Assembly: GCA_910577095.1 (NCBI GenBank)
Contig: CAJTLY010000009.1
Coordinates: 10,119 to 74,118, forward strand
Source of the DNA: an uncultured Alphaproteobacteria bacterium
Lineage (GTDB): Bacteria > Pseudomonadota > Alphaproteobacteria > RF32 > CAG-239
Length of the DNA: 64,000 nucleotides
Direction of reading: 5' to 3'
The stretch's first letter is position 1. Every line of letters begins with the position of its first letter. Of the stretch, positions 1 to 7,805 are shown piece after piece. The position numbers and the translations under genes are program-made. A model generated the notes under the pieces. The model worked only from the letters and a program-made list of their open reading frames with translations, did no database searches and was not told the DNA's origin.

Positions 1-677
1 GGGTCAAGAAAAGTCAAAACCCGCTGCCGCTGATAATCGTGCAAAAAATGCCATCCGACCGGCATCAAAACCGCGGCCATACCGGCCAAGGCAACAAATT
101 TCCACACCTGAACACCGACCACAAACAAAATGACGCCGGTGGTAAAAATAATCATCAGAGCGGTTCCCAAATCAGGCTGGGCCATAATCAGCAAGGCCGG
201 TACCATCGCCATCAACAGCGGCGGAGCAATGCCGCGAATCGTTTCAATACTTTGCAGGGTGGTGGTGTGAAAATATTTGGCCAACGCCATTACCAGAGCA
301 ATTTTCATCAGTTCCGAAGGTTGAAGCTTAATAAACTTGAGATCGATCCAACGGGTTGCCCCCATTCCGGTATAACCGGCCGCTTCCACCACAATCAGCA
401 AAACCAAAACCGCAAAATAAAACGGATAAGTCCACCGCAGATAAACCTTAATGTCAATCATCGCGGCAACAAACATCACTGCAAAGCCCATTGCAAACCG
501 CAAGGCATGATTAACCGCCCAGCCTCCCCAACTGCCGTTGGCCGCCGAATACAGCATCATAACCCCGGTTGCCGCCAACAGCGAAATCAACAGAAAGTAA
601 GGCACATTGAGATTATACAGTTTTTCGCGAAAACTGAGGTTTGGATTATGCAGTCCCAGTTTATACGGTTTATACAT
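1..677 (-). CDS. rodA: Rod-shape SEDS glycosyltransferase RodA (partial)
   Basis: RodA is the SEDS-family integral membrane peptidoglycan polymerase of the elongasome and works with PBP2. The first 225 residues are visible; the gene runs off the left edge, so the C-terminal part is missing from the window, not from the gene. The translation starts MYKPYKLGLHNPNLSFREK and shows several hydrophobic segments plus the SEDS-type stretch GMGATRWIDL. The start codon at 677 lies 3 bp after the mrdA stop, so the two are in one operon and probably translationally coupled. It is last in the visible mreC-mreD-mrdA-rodA order, which is usual for alphaproteobacteria. Identification is secure from sequence and context. 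Confidence 0.93.
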   Translation of the reverse strand, partial: MYKPYKLGLHNPNLSFREKLYNLNVPYFLLISLLAATGVMMLYSAANGSWGGWAVNHALRFAMGFAVMFVAAMIDIKVYLRWTYPFYFAVLVLLIVVEAAGYTGMGATRWIDLKFIKLQPSELMKIALVMALAKYFHTTTLQSIETIRGIAPPLLMAMVPALLIMAQPDLGTALMIIFTTGVILFVVGVQVWKFVALAGMAAVLMPVGWHFLHDYQRQRVLTFLD

Positions 678-680
678 ATT

Positions 681-2501
681 CTATTTTCCTTCCTCATCGA
701 GCTTCAGGGCTTCCAGCAGCAGTTTGCTGCCGATCGGGGCTGCTACCGTTGAACCGCCGCCGCCGTGTTCAACCAGAACCGCCACCGCATATTTGGGATT
801 GTCCTGCGGCGCATAACCGACAAACAGCGCATGATTGCGGTATTTCCACGGCAAGTCTTCCTGTTTGACAATGCCGCTCTGACGTTCTTTCATGCTGATT
901 CGCCGCACCTGGGTTGTTCCGGTTTTGCCGCACATCCTTTTGCCGTTATAATTAAACTGCGAGGCAAAAGCGGTGCCGCCCGGGCGGTTCACCACCGCAC
1001 ACATTCCTTCTTTGACAATTTCGAGATAGTTTTTGTTGACCGCTATGCGTCGTATGTTTTTCAACTGTTCGGCATTCGGTTTTACAAAAGTCGGACGGAT
1101 TTCCCTGCCGCCGTTGACAAGGCGTGCCGTCATCACCGCCAATTGCAGCGGCGTCGTCAAAATATAGCCCTGTCCGATGCCGGCAATCAGGGTTTCGCCG
1201 GTCTGCCACGGCTCGCCGAAACGTTCCAGCCGCCATTTTTTATCAGGAATCAATCCGCTTTTTTCGCCGCCGGCTTCAATGCCGGTCGGCAAACCGAGAC
1301 CGAATCGCCGTGCCATTGCGGCAATTTTTTCAATTCCCAATTTTTGCGCCACGTCATAAAAGAAAATATCGCATGAATGCTGCAATGCTTCAACGACGTT
1401 CAGCGCCCCGTGTCCGCTTTTTTTCCAACAATGAAACAAATGGTTGCCGAGCTGGGTTTTACCCGAACAAAAAACCTTGCTGTCCTTAGTGATAATTCCC
1501 GCTTCCAGGGCTGCCAGCGCCACCACCATTTTAAATGTGGAACCCGGCGAATACAATCCCGCAACCGCTTTATTCATCAGCGGACTTTTTTCGTCATTGA
1601 GCAGGGTACGGAAAAAATCGCCGCCGACACCTTGTGCAAAATCGTTGGAATCATAAGAAGGCGTTGACACAAAAGCCAGAATTTCCCCACTGTTGACGTC
1701 CATCAAAACCGCAGCACCGCTTTCTTCGCCGTACAGTTCATAAGCTTTTTGCTGAAGCCGGGTATCAATGCTCAGTTGCAGATTTTCACCGGCGGTTCCG
1801 TCAACCCGCTCAATTTCCTTCATCACTCGTCCAAGCGCATTGACTTCCAGTTTGAGGTTGCCGCCGGCGCCGCGCAATTTTTTTTCAAATTGCTTTTCAA
1901 TTCCGTCTTTCCCGATCTTAAAACCGGGAATTCCAAGCAGCGGGTCATTATCCTTTTTCATATCGTTTTCGGAAACCGACGAAACGTATCCGAGCACATG
2001 CGCCGTCTGCCGTCCGAAAGGATAATAACGGCTCAGGCCGTCGTCAATAATAATGCCCGGCATTTCCGGAGAGGCCAGCAAAACTTTGCTGACATCGTCC
2101 CAACTCAATCCGTCCTTGATTTTGATCGGCACAAAACGACGATATTTTTTCAGGTCTTTCTTAATTCGTTCTTCTTCGGTTTCGCTCAACGGCATGATCT
2201 TTTTAAACCGGTCAAGCGTTTCCTGAACGCTGGCGGTTTGTTCGGCCACAATCATGGCCTGAAAGTTCTGACGGTTGCCGGCCAGCACTTTCTGATGACG
2301 GTCAACAATCACGCCCCGCGGCGGAATCAACAGCCGGGTCGAAATGCGGTTTTCGTCCGCCATCGTGCTGAACTGGTCGGCCTGATAAACCTGAAGATAG
2401 TATAAACGCGCAATAATCAGCAACAACAGCACAAACTGGATCAGTACCCACACCAGGGTACGACCGATTAAAACTTTTCCTTTGTCATTGTCACGGTTCA
2501 T
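681..2501 (-). CDS. mrdA: Penicillin-binding protein 2 (elongasome transpeptidase)
   Basis: PBP2 is the monofunctional D,D-transpeptidase that crosslinks peptidoglycan during lateral wall growth, anchored in the inner membrane with its catalytic domain in the periplasm. The 606-residue protein has one N-terminal membrane segment (about residues 12-32), a dimerisation region, and the transpeptidase motifs SxxK (SPGSTFK, Ser321/Lys324), SCD near 380, and KTG at 526-528. Length is normal for the family. The start at 2501 overlaps the mreD stop by one base and the stop is followed 3 bp later by rodA, so it is cotranscribed with the mre genes. Confidence 0.95.
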   Translation of the reverse strand: MNRDNDKGKVLIGRTLVWVLIQFVLLLLIIARLYYLQVYQADQFSTMADENRISTRLLIPPRGVIVDRHQKVLAGNRQNFQAMIVAEQTASVQETLDRFKKIMPLSETEEERIKKDLKKYRRFVPIKIKDGLSWDDVSKVLLASPEMPGIIIDDGLSRYYPFGRQTAHVLGYVSSVSENDMKKDNDPLLGIPGFKIGKDGIEKQFEKKLRGAGGNLKLEVNALGRVMKEIERVDGTAGENLQLSIDTRLQQKAYELYGEESGAAVLMDVNSGEILAFVSTPSYDSNDFAQGVGGDFFRTLLNDEKSPLMNKAVAGLYSPGSTFKMVVALAALEAGIITKDSKVFCSGKTQLGNHLFHCWKKSGHGALNVVEALQHSCDIFFYDVAQKLGIEKIAAMARRFGLGLPTGIEAGGEKSGLIPDKKWRLERFGEPWQTGETLIAGIGQGYILTTPLQLAVMTARLVNGGREIRPTFVKPNAEQLKNIRRIAVNKNYLEIVKEGMCAVVNRPGGTAFASQFNYNGKRMCGKTGTTQVRRISMKERQSGIVKQEDLPWKYRNHALFVGYAPQDNPKYAVAVLVEHGGGGSTVAAPIGSKLLLEALKLDEEGK

Positions 2502-3019
2502 TATTGGTCGTCCTGCAAAAAGTTGTTCAGCACCAAGGCATTAAAACCGCCGATCACCGGATAAAAAGCCAGACTGGTCAAATAGGTGAAAAAAAGCAGC
2601 GACAACGGCAGAAACTGCTGATAATAAATTGACAGCACCAACCAGCGCGTCAACAGACAAACCGGCAGCAGCGCCGCCGCGCCGATCCACAGCACCACAA
2701 AAATTTTACCGTTTAAATATTTAACCAAATTAGTTACCAGCAGATACATCACCAGCATTGCGGCAAGCCCGGAACCAAACGGCGCCGCCGAAACCGTGTC
2801 CGCAGCCATGCCGAGAAGAAACACCGACAAAAGATTGAACAGGTCGGGACGATATATCAGCCAAAAATAGACGCACATTAAACCGACTGCCGGTCGGGCG
2901 TTACCGGCAATTTCAGACTTCAACGGCATAAAGGAAAACAAAACCAGTACCGCCGACACCAACAGCGGCAGGCTGCGGCAAAACCGGTTGACGGCAATTT
3001 CCCGCCATTCTTCTTTCAT
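2501..3019 (-). CDS. mreD: Rod-shape-determining protein MreD
   Basis: MreD is a small polytopic inner-membrane protein of the elongasome that links MreC to the PBP2-RodA pair. The 172-residue product is almost wholly hydrophobic with about five membrane segments, as expected. It overlaps mreC by 4 bp at its start and mrdA by 1 bp at its end, giving a tightly coupled operon. Sequence conservation in this family is low; the call rests on hydrophobic profile, length and the strict position between mreC and mrdA. Confidence 0.88.
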   Translation of the reverse strand: MKEEWREIAVNRFCRSLPLLVSAVLVLFSFMPLKSEIAGNARPAVGLMCVYFWLIYRPDLFNLLSVFLLGMAADTVSAAPFGSGLAAMLVMYLLVTNLVKYLNGKIFVVLWIGAAALLPVCLLTRWLVLSIYYQQFLPLSLLFFTYLTSLAFYPVIGGFNALVLNNFLQDDQ

Positions 3020-3888
3020 TGTGCGATATCTCCCCCGGCAAACTCATCCGCCGGATCGGGCAGTTTATAATCAACAATCTGCACATATTCCAAACGGTTC
3101 AGATTGTCAAACGGCCGCACTCTCACCCCGTCCTTATCGATCGAAATTACTTCTCCTACCGGCAGCCCGGAAGGAAACACGCCGCCGATTCCCGAAGTGA
3201 CAATACGGTCTCCGATTTCAATCCCGGCATCAATCGGAATAAAAATCATTTTCGGCAGCGGATCGTTTTCGCCCGACAACACGCCGCGCACCCGGCTCTT
3301 TTCGGCCATTACCGGAATTTTTGAGTTAATGTCGTTAATCAGAAAAATCTTGGCATAATTGCGCCCGCTCAACTCCACCCGGCCGATTACGCCCTTGTCG
3401 CTGATAACCACCTGCCCTTTGCGCACATTCGGGCTGCCGCCGGTATAGACCGTCAGGGCATGGGCAAAGGCGTTTCCTTCTTCGGCAACCACTTTGGCGG
3501 TGATAAACGACGCTTCCGGAGGCACGGTATAATTAAGCATCCGCGCCAGCAGACGGTTTTCAATCTCCAGCGCGCGACTTTTGGCGTTGGCAATCGTCAA
3601 ACGGCGGTTTTCTTCGCGTAAGGCGCGGTTTTCCATATCAATTTTGCGAAGACTGCGCAAATATTCATACCCCTTGACCAAAGCCGTTGCCGGCATCACC
3701 AGCACATCCACCGCCGAAGAGACAATTTCGTTGGCGGTGGTGGAGGTTTTCTCAATCAGTATGTTTTCGCTTTTATTAAGCAGCATAAACACAAAAGCAA
3801 CCATAAAAGCCAAAACAATCGCGAACTTCTTGATCGTACCGCGAATCTGGCTGAACTGCAGAAAAATTTCCCGGCGTCTTTTAACCAA
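3016..3888 (-). CDS. mreC: Rod-shape-determining protein MreC
   Basis: MreC is a bitopic inner-membrane protein whose periplasmic beta domain binds PBP2 and organises the elongasome. The 290-residue protein has an N-terminal basic stretch, one membrane segment (about 22-40), a coiled coil (about 65-110), then the MreC beta domain with phrases such as DKGVIGRVE and VTSGIGGVFPSGLPVG. The start is a TTG preceded by a GGAT/AGGGA purine stretch only a few bases upstream, so the exact start is less certain than the identity. It heads the visible operon; mreB, often just upstream, is not in this window. Confidence 0.93.
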   Translation of the reverse strand: MVKRRREIFLQFSQIRGTIKKFAIVLAFMVAFVFMLLNKSENILIEKTSTTANEIVSSAVDVLVMPATALVKGYEYLRSLRKIDMENRALREENRRLTIANAKSRALEIENRLLARMLNYTVPPEASFITAKVVAEEGNAFAHALTVYTGGSPNVRKGQVVISDKGVIGRVELSGRNYAKIFLINDINSKIPVMAEKSRVRGVLSGENDPLPKMIFIPIDAGIEIGDRIVTSGIGGVFPSGLPVGEVISIDKDGVRVRPFDNLNRLEYVQIVDYKLPDPADEFAGGDIAQ

Positions 3889-3957
3889 ATCCCTATCCTG
3901 AAAAAAAGCTTAAAAAATTAAGTCATTAACTAGCATATAAAAAAAATTATGGCAAAT

Positions 3958-3987
3958 AAAATATCATTTCGGCCTCGGGTTCGTCAA
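3958..3987 (-). promoter_or_regulatory. Candidate promoter of the mreC operon
   Basis: On the minus strand TTGACG (3987-3982) is followed after 18 bp by TATTTT (3963-3958), about 70 bp upstream of mreC. This resembles a housekeeping sigma promoter. Only the motifs support it. Confidence 0.4.
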
Positions 3988-4063
3988 CAGCTTTCGTCCG
4001 CCTCTCTTTTTACGGATCACGCCCTCCGTAAAAACCGATTTGCTGTTTTTGCTGCTGCCGCAC

Positions 4064-4097
4064 AAAAAGAAAGCTCCGCTGCGGGAGCGGAGCTTTC
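4064..4097 (-). terminator. Intrinsic terminator of the prohibitin-like gene
   Basis: A perfect 12-bp inverted repeat (GAAAGCTCCGCT at 4069-4080, its complement at 4086-4097, loop of 5) is followed on the minus strand by a short T-run. It lies about 40 bp after the stop of the 4139-4960 gene and closes that unit before the mreC promoter. Confidence 0.85.
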
Positions 4098-4138
4098 TCA
4101 ATCCATATGTACCGTCATTGACAAGTACACCTGACGGC

Positions 4139-4960
4139 TTACTTGCCGAGGTTGATCATCGGCACGGAATTGCCCAGCATATACTGCGGCAACTTACCAT
4201 CCCACTTCTGAACAGCCTCATACTCGGTAAGACCCTTGTTCTTGGCCAACGCCTGAGACTTGATCTCCATGGCTTCGGCCTCGGCCTTTGCAGAAATAAC
4301 CTTCTGGTCGGCTTCCTCCCTGATACGCTTCGTGTTGTTGACTGCCTCCTGAGCTTTCTGCTCGGCAATCACCTTATCTTCGATCGCACCTTCGAACTTG
4401 TCCGAATAGTCGATGTTGATAAACTGGAACGTAATGTTCTGGAAGAAACGCTTGTCCAGACGGTCCTGCAAACCGGCAATGACATCGACACGGGCTTTGT
4501 CTCGATTAGAGACCAGATCCTGCGCCTGCCATTTGCCGACCACGTCTTTCAGCACGTCGTTGAGCACCGGAATCAGCTTTTTGCCCTCATAATCCATACC
4601 GACCGTTTCATAAAGGATATGAACGTTCTCGGAATTAAGATCATAGGTAAAAGTGTATTCCAACTCGGCGGTCTGCACGTCGGACGTGTAGGTGGCCGTC
4701 TTTTCGGTCATTTTCCGGGTGCGGACGTCCATCTCGACCATCGAGGAAACGAACGGCCACTTGAACCCGACACCGTTGACATACGACTTCTGATCCACCT
4801 TTCCCAAGGTAACCAGCACGCCGCGGTAGCCCGGGCTGATCGAGTAGAAACCCGAGAAGATGAAGATGAGAACAACAATGGCGCCGAGCACACCGCCGAC
4901 CCATTTCATGATCTTTTTTACAGTCCAGTCATTCTGTTCGCGATTTTCGTATCCGTACAT
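4139..4960 (-). CDS. Prohibitin-like SPFH-domain membrane protein
   Basis: SPFH/prohibitin proteins form membrane-attached rings and scaffolds, often tied to quality control by membrane proteases; no specific role can be assigned here. The 273-residue product has a short cytosolic head, one membrane segment (about 18-42), an SPFH/PHB domain (about 45-215; SPGYRGVLVTLGKV, GVGFKWPF) and an Ala/Glu-rich coiled coil (about 190-250; EQKAQEAVNN, ISAKAEAEAM), all typical. It is monocistronic with its own terminator and a roughly 450-bp AT-rich upstream gap. Base use differs from neighbours: many TTC, ATC and AAG codons where neighbours favour TTT and AAA, which suggests acquisition by transfer. Prohibitin family is secure; origin is inference. 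Confidence 0.88.
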   Translation of the reverse strand: MYGYENREQNDWTVKKIMKWVGGVLGAIVVLIFIFSGFYSISPGYRGVLVTLGKVDQKSYVNGVGFKWPFVSSMVEMDVRTRKMTEKTATYTSDVQTAELEYTFTYDLNSENVHILYETVGMDYEGKKLIPVLNDVLKDVVGKWQAQDLVSNRDKARVDVIAGLQDRLDKRFFQNITFQFINIDYSDKFEGAIEDKVIAEQKAQEAVNNTKRIREEADQKVISAKAEAEAMEIKSQALAKNKGLTEYEAVQKWDGKLPQYMLGNSVPMINLGK

Positions 4961-5354
4961 AATACATGAAGTTTAATAAACAAAACCTTTCCTTAAAAAA
5001 TTTTCCCGTATTTTAAATGGTTTTTCCCGATCCCTAAACGTATCGTTTAAACTGCATGGCAGTGGGCGGTCATTGCGATTGACTCTTTCATCAGGTATTC
5101 CAAGTAATCAAAATTTGTCTAAACAAAAATCAACTTACGGTTCGTTCTTCTAATTCCTAGTTTTGTTTGGTTAATTGTTACTAAAATAATTGTTATCGCT
5201 TTTAAACGTACATTATTTTTCGACAAAAATCAAGCTCAAAAAACAACTGTTTGCCATTATTTTTTCTATAGCAAAATAATGTACCTTTTTTTGCTATAGC
5301 GGAAATACCGCAGCATCCCTTGATTTGTAATACTTTGGAAGCGAAACAAACGAC
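4961..5354. other. AT-rich gap upstream of the prohibitin-like gene
   Basis: About 390 bp lie between the prohibitin-like start and the htpG terminator. The stretch is AT-rich with many short A and T runs. No tRNA, convincing ORF or clear repeat was found. A 65-codon minus-strand reading frame runs across the htpG terminator and has no coding character. The promoter of the prohibitin-like gene must lie here, but I cannot point to a convincing -35/-10 pair. Confidence 0.5.
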
Positions 5355-5387
5355 AAAAAAGAGGTGCCGTACCGGCCCCTCTTTTTT
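5355..5387 (-). terminator. Intrinsic terminator of htpG
   Basis: A hairpin with arms of about 15 bases (AAAAAAGAGGTGCCG and its near-complement, one G-U type mismatch) and a very short loop sits about 25 bp past the htpG stop. The arms carry A and T runs at both ends, so it could work in both directions. Confidence 0.8.
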
Positions 5388-5410
5388 ATACAATCGCATT
5401 CTGAAGGCGG

Positions 5411-7249
5411 TTAAAAACTCTTCAAAATATACTCGCTGATCCGTGCCGCATAAAAAGACGGATCGGAAATCGGCTCGCCTTCGGCAATTTTGGCCTGATC
5501 CAGCAACACCCGGGCAACTTCTTCAACTTTCGGTTTCAACGCCTCGTCGCCCATCGCTTCGCTCAGTTTGACAATCAACGGATGATACGGATTGACTTCC
5601 AGTATCCGCGTTGACGCAAAGGCCGTTTGTTGCTGGTGATTGCGCATCAGCCGTTCCAAATGGATACTCATCTGGCCGTTTTCCACCGTCAGGCTGACCG
5701 GACTTGCGGTCAGTTTTTCGGTAACCGCTACCTTGCCGACTTCGTCTTTGAACATTTCCGTCATCAGGGCAGTCAGCTTTTCAAGGCTGCCTTCTTCGGC
5801 CCGCGCTTCTTTGCGTTCAAAAGCCAGATCAGCCTCCGCCTGCGAAATATGTTTGACGGCTTTGCCCTTATAGCCGGTCAGCGTCTGCGTCCAAAATTCG
5901 TCAATCGGATCCGTCAGCAGCAAAACTTCGAGTCCTTTTTGCTTAAAAGCTTCCAGTTGCGGATTGTTGGCCAACACCCGAACGTCATCGCCGGTAATGT
6001 AATAAATTGCCTTCTGATCTTCCGGCATACGGGAAATATACTGATCTAGCGTCGTCAGTTTTTCCGGCTCGCGGGTGGAATTGAACAACGAAAGCGCCGC
6101 CACTTCTTCGCGGTTGGTAAAATCTTCGTAGATTCCTTCTTTAAAAGCGATTCCGAAAGCCTTCCAGAATTTAAGGTAGTCATCATAATTTTCCGCCCGT
6201 TTCTTCAGTTCTTTCAACAACCGGCTGACAATACCGTGACGGATCTTCGCCACCAGCGCATTCTGTTGCAGCATCTCGCGCGAAATGTTCAGCGGCAAAT
6301 CAGAAGAATCGACAATTCCCTTTACAAAACGCAGATAACTCGGCATCAGTTCTTCCACCTTGTCGGAAATGAACACCCGGTTGACGTACAGCTTTAAGCC
6401 CTGTTTGCGATCGGGCTGGAACAGATCGTACGGCTGTGCGGAGGGGATATACAACAACCCTGTATATTCAATGCTTCCCTCCGCTTTAAAATGCAGCGTC
6501 AGCCACGGATCGTCAAAATTATGCGAAAGATGCTGATAAAAGTCTTTGTATTGTTCTTCGGTAATTTCCGCTTTGTTGCGAGTCCACAGCGCCGACGCGG
6601 TGTTAACCGTCTCTTCGCCCGCTTCCCCGAGATTGAGCACGATCGGATAATTGATATGGTCGGAATAGGTGCGGATCAGATGGCGCAGATAAACGGTATC
6701 GGTAAAATTGCGGTCTTCTTCTTTCAAAAACAGTTTGATCTCGGTACCGATGCCGGGCTTCTCCGCCTCAAAGATTTCAAAGCCGTCAACGCCGTCGGAA
6801 ACCCAGCGCCAGGCCTGTTCTTCGCCGGCCTTGCGCGTCAGAATCTCTACTTTTTGCGCCACCATGAACGCTGCGTAAAAACCAACCCCGAACTGTCCGA
6901 TCAGCTCCGTGGCAGAGCCGTTTTCTTTCATCGCGGCGACAAAATCGGCGGTTCCCGATTTGGCAATCGTTCCCAAATGATTAATCAGATCTTCTTTGTT
7001 CATGCCGATACCGTTGTCCGCCACCGTCAGCGTATTCTGTTTGTCGTCGGGGGTGATCACGATTTTCAGTTCGCCGTTGCCTTTGGCAATATCCGGCCGG
7101 GTGAGCTGCAAATATTTCAGTTTGTCACAGGCGTCGCTGGCGTTGGAAATCAGTTCGCGCAGAAAAATGTGCTTTTCCGAATATAAAGAATTGATGACAA
7201 TTCCCAGCATTTTGTTGACTTCCGCCTGAAAATTGATTTTTTCGCTCAT
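5411..7249 (-). CDS. htpG: Molecular chaperone HtpG (Hsp90)
   Basis: HtpG is the cytosolic bacterial Hsp90, an ATP-driven dimeric chaperone. The 612-residue protein has the N-terminal GHKL ATPase domain with the Asn/Asp helix (ELISNASDACDKL around 33-45), the DNGIGM motif, the lid glycines (GQFGVGFYAAF), a middle domain with the catalytic Arg region (PLNISREMLQ), and a C-terminal dimerisation domain. Length is normal. It is a single-gene unit with its own terminator and a heat-shock-like promoter upstream at 7284-7312. Confidence 0.97.
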   Translation of the reverse strand: MSEKINFQAEVNKMLGIVINSLYSEKHIFLRELISNASDACDKLKYLQLTRPDIAKGNGELKIVITPDDKQNTLTVADNGIGMNKEDLINHLGTIAKSGTADFVAAMKENGSATELIGQFGVGFYAAFMVAQKVEILTRKAGEEQAWRWVSDGVDGFEIFEAEKPGIGTEIKLFLKEEDRNFTDTVYLRHLIRTYSDHINYPIVLNLGEAGEETVNTASALWTRNKAEITEEQYKDFYQHLSHNFDDPWLTLHFKAEGSIEYTGLLYIPSAQPYDLFQPDRKQGLKLYVNRVFISDKVEELMPSYLRFVKGIVDSSDLPLNISREMLQQNALVAKIRHGIVSRLLKELKKRAENYDDYLKFWKAFGIAFKEGIYEDFTNREEVAALSLFNSTREPEKLTTLDQYISRMPEDQKAIYYITGDDVRVLANNPQLEAFKQKGLEVLLLTDPIDEFWTQTLTGYKGKAVKHISQAEADLAFERKEARAEEGSLEKLTALMTEMFKDEVGKVAVTEKLTASPVSLTVENGQMSIHLERLMRNHQQQTAFASTRILEVNPYHPLIVKLSEAMGDEALKPKVEEVARVLLDQAKIAEGEPISDPSFYAARISEYILKSF

Positions 7250-7283
7250 AATATCTCTCCGTTGTTAATTTCGTTATTTCTAT

Positions 7284-7312
7284 ATATGGGTAAAATTTTG
7301 CGCTTTCGCAAG
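7284..7312 (-). promoter_or_regulatory. Candidate sigma-32 (RpoH) promoter of htpG
   Basis: On the minus strand CTTGCGA (7312-7306) is separated by 15 bp from CCCATAT (7290-7284), about 35 bp upstream of htpG. This resembles the heat-shock sigma consensus (CTTGAAA, 13-17 bp, CCCATNT), and htpG is a classic RpoH target. Confidence 0.5.
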
Positions 7313-7350
7313 CGGTGCCGCCGAAATTTTGCCCCACAGACACTTTTTGC

Positions 7351-7378
7351 TTGATTTTATTGCAAATGTCGCTAGATT
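7351..7378 (+). promoter_or_regulatory. Candidate promoter of the ferredoxin gene
   Basis: TTGATT (7351-7356), a 16-bp spacer and TAGATT (7373-7378) lie about 43 bp upstream of the ferredoxin start, which has a good AAGGAG ribosome binding site. Confidence 0.45.
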
Positions 7379-7420
7379 GAGGGCTGAAATATTTTAAGCA
7401 AATCTTTAAGGAGACAAACC

Positions 7421-7660
7421 ATGGTTTCTGTCGTTAATGACAATTGTATCAAATGCAAATCCTGTGCCGACGTTTGCCCGGTTGACGCTTTCCACGAAGG
7501 CGACACTCAGCTGGTTGTTGACCCGGATACCTGCATCAGCTGCGGCGTCTGCATTTCCGAATGCCCGCAGGAAGCGATCCAGACCGAAGAAGAAGCCGAC
7601 CCGCATTGGGTTGAATTCAATGCCGAAAAATCCAAAGTCTGGCCGAACGCCAACGAATAA
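7421..7660 (+). CDS. 2[4Fe-4S] ferredoxin
   Basis: A small soluble low-potential electron carrier. The 79-residue protein has two complete CxxCxxCxxxCP cluster motifs: Cys9/12/15/19 and Cys38/41/44/48. This is the clostridial-type two-cluster arrangement; the first motif keeps all four cysteines, unlike the seven-iron FdxA type. A C-terminal acidic tail (about 52-79) follows. Such ferredoxins serve pyruvate:ferredoxin oxidoreductase and related enzymes in anaerobic metabolism, but no partner is in the window. It is monocistronic, with an AAGGAG site just before the ATG and a strong terminator after. Confidence 0.93.
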   Translation: MVSVVNDNCIKCKSCADVCPVDAFHEGDTQLVVDPDTCISCGVCISECPQEAIQTEEEADPHWVEFNAEKSKVWPNANE

Positions 7661-7670
7661 ATTTCGCAAA

Positions 7671-7704
7671 AAAAGCCCCGCACATCTTGCGGGGTTCTTT
7701 TTTT
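7671..7704 (+). terminator. Intrinsic terminator of the ferredoxin gene
   Basis: The stem CCCCGCA / TGCGGGG with a 5-base loop is preceded by an A-run and followed by TTCTTTTTTT, 10 bp after the stop codon. Confidence 0.9.
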
Positions 7705-7805
7705 ACCGTCAATAATCGCCGCGGTTTTTAGTTTTTTCTTGAAATCAATTGAAGTTGTGCTATTGTGCGCTCAATCCGTTTATAATATTAATGAAAGACA
7801 ATTCG

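Noticed and set aside
3949..4134. A 61-codon plus-strand frame upstream of mreC
   Set aside because: It includes the terminator of the minus-strand prohibitin-like gene and the candidate mreC promoter; no coding signal.
5202..5399. A 65-codon minus-strand reading frame between htpG and the prohibitin-like gene
   Set aside because: It spans the htpG terminator hairpin, is rich in Cys/Lys/Phe from AT-rich DNA, and has no ribosome site.
7749..7805. Extended N-terminus of TypA
   Set aside because: Homologues start at MELRNIAIIAHVDHG; the upstream stretch looks like promoter and leader.
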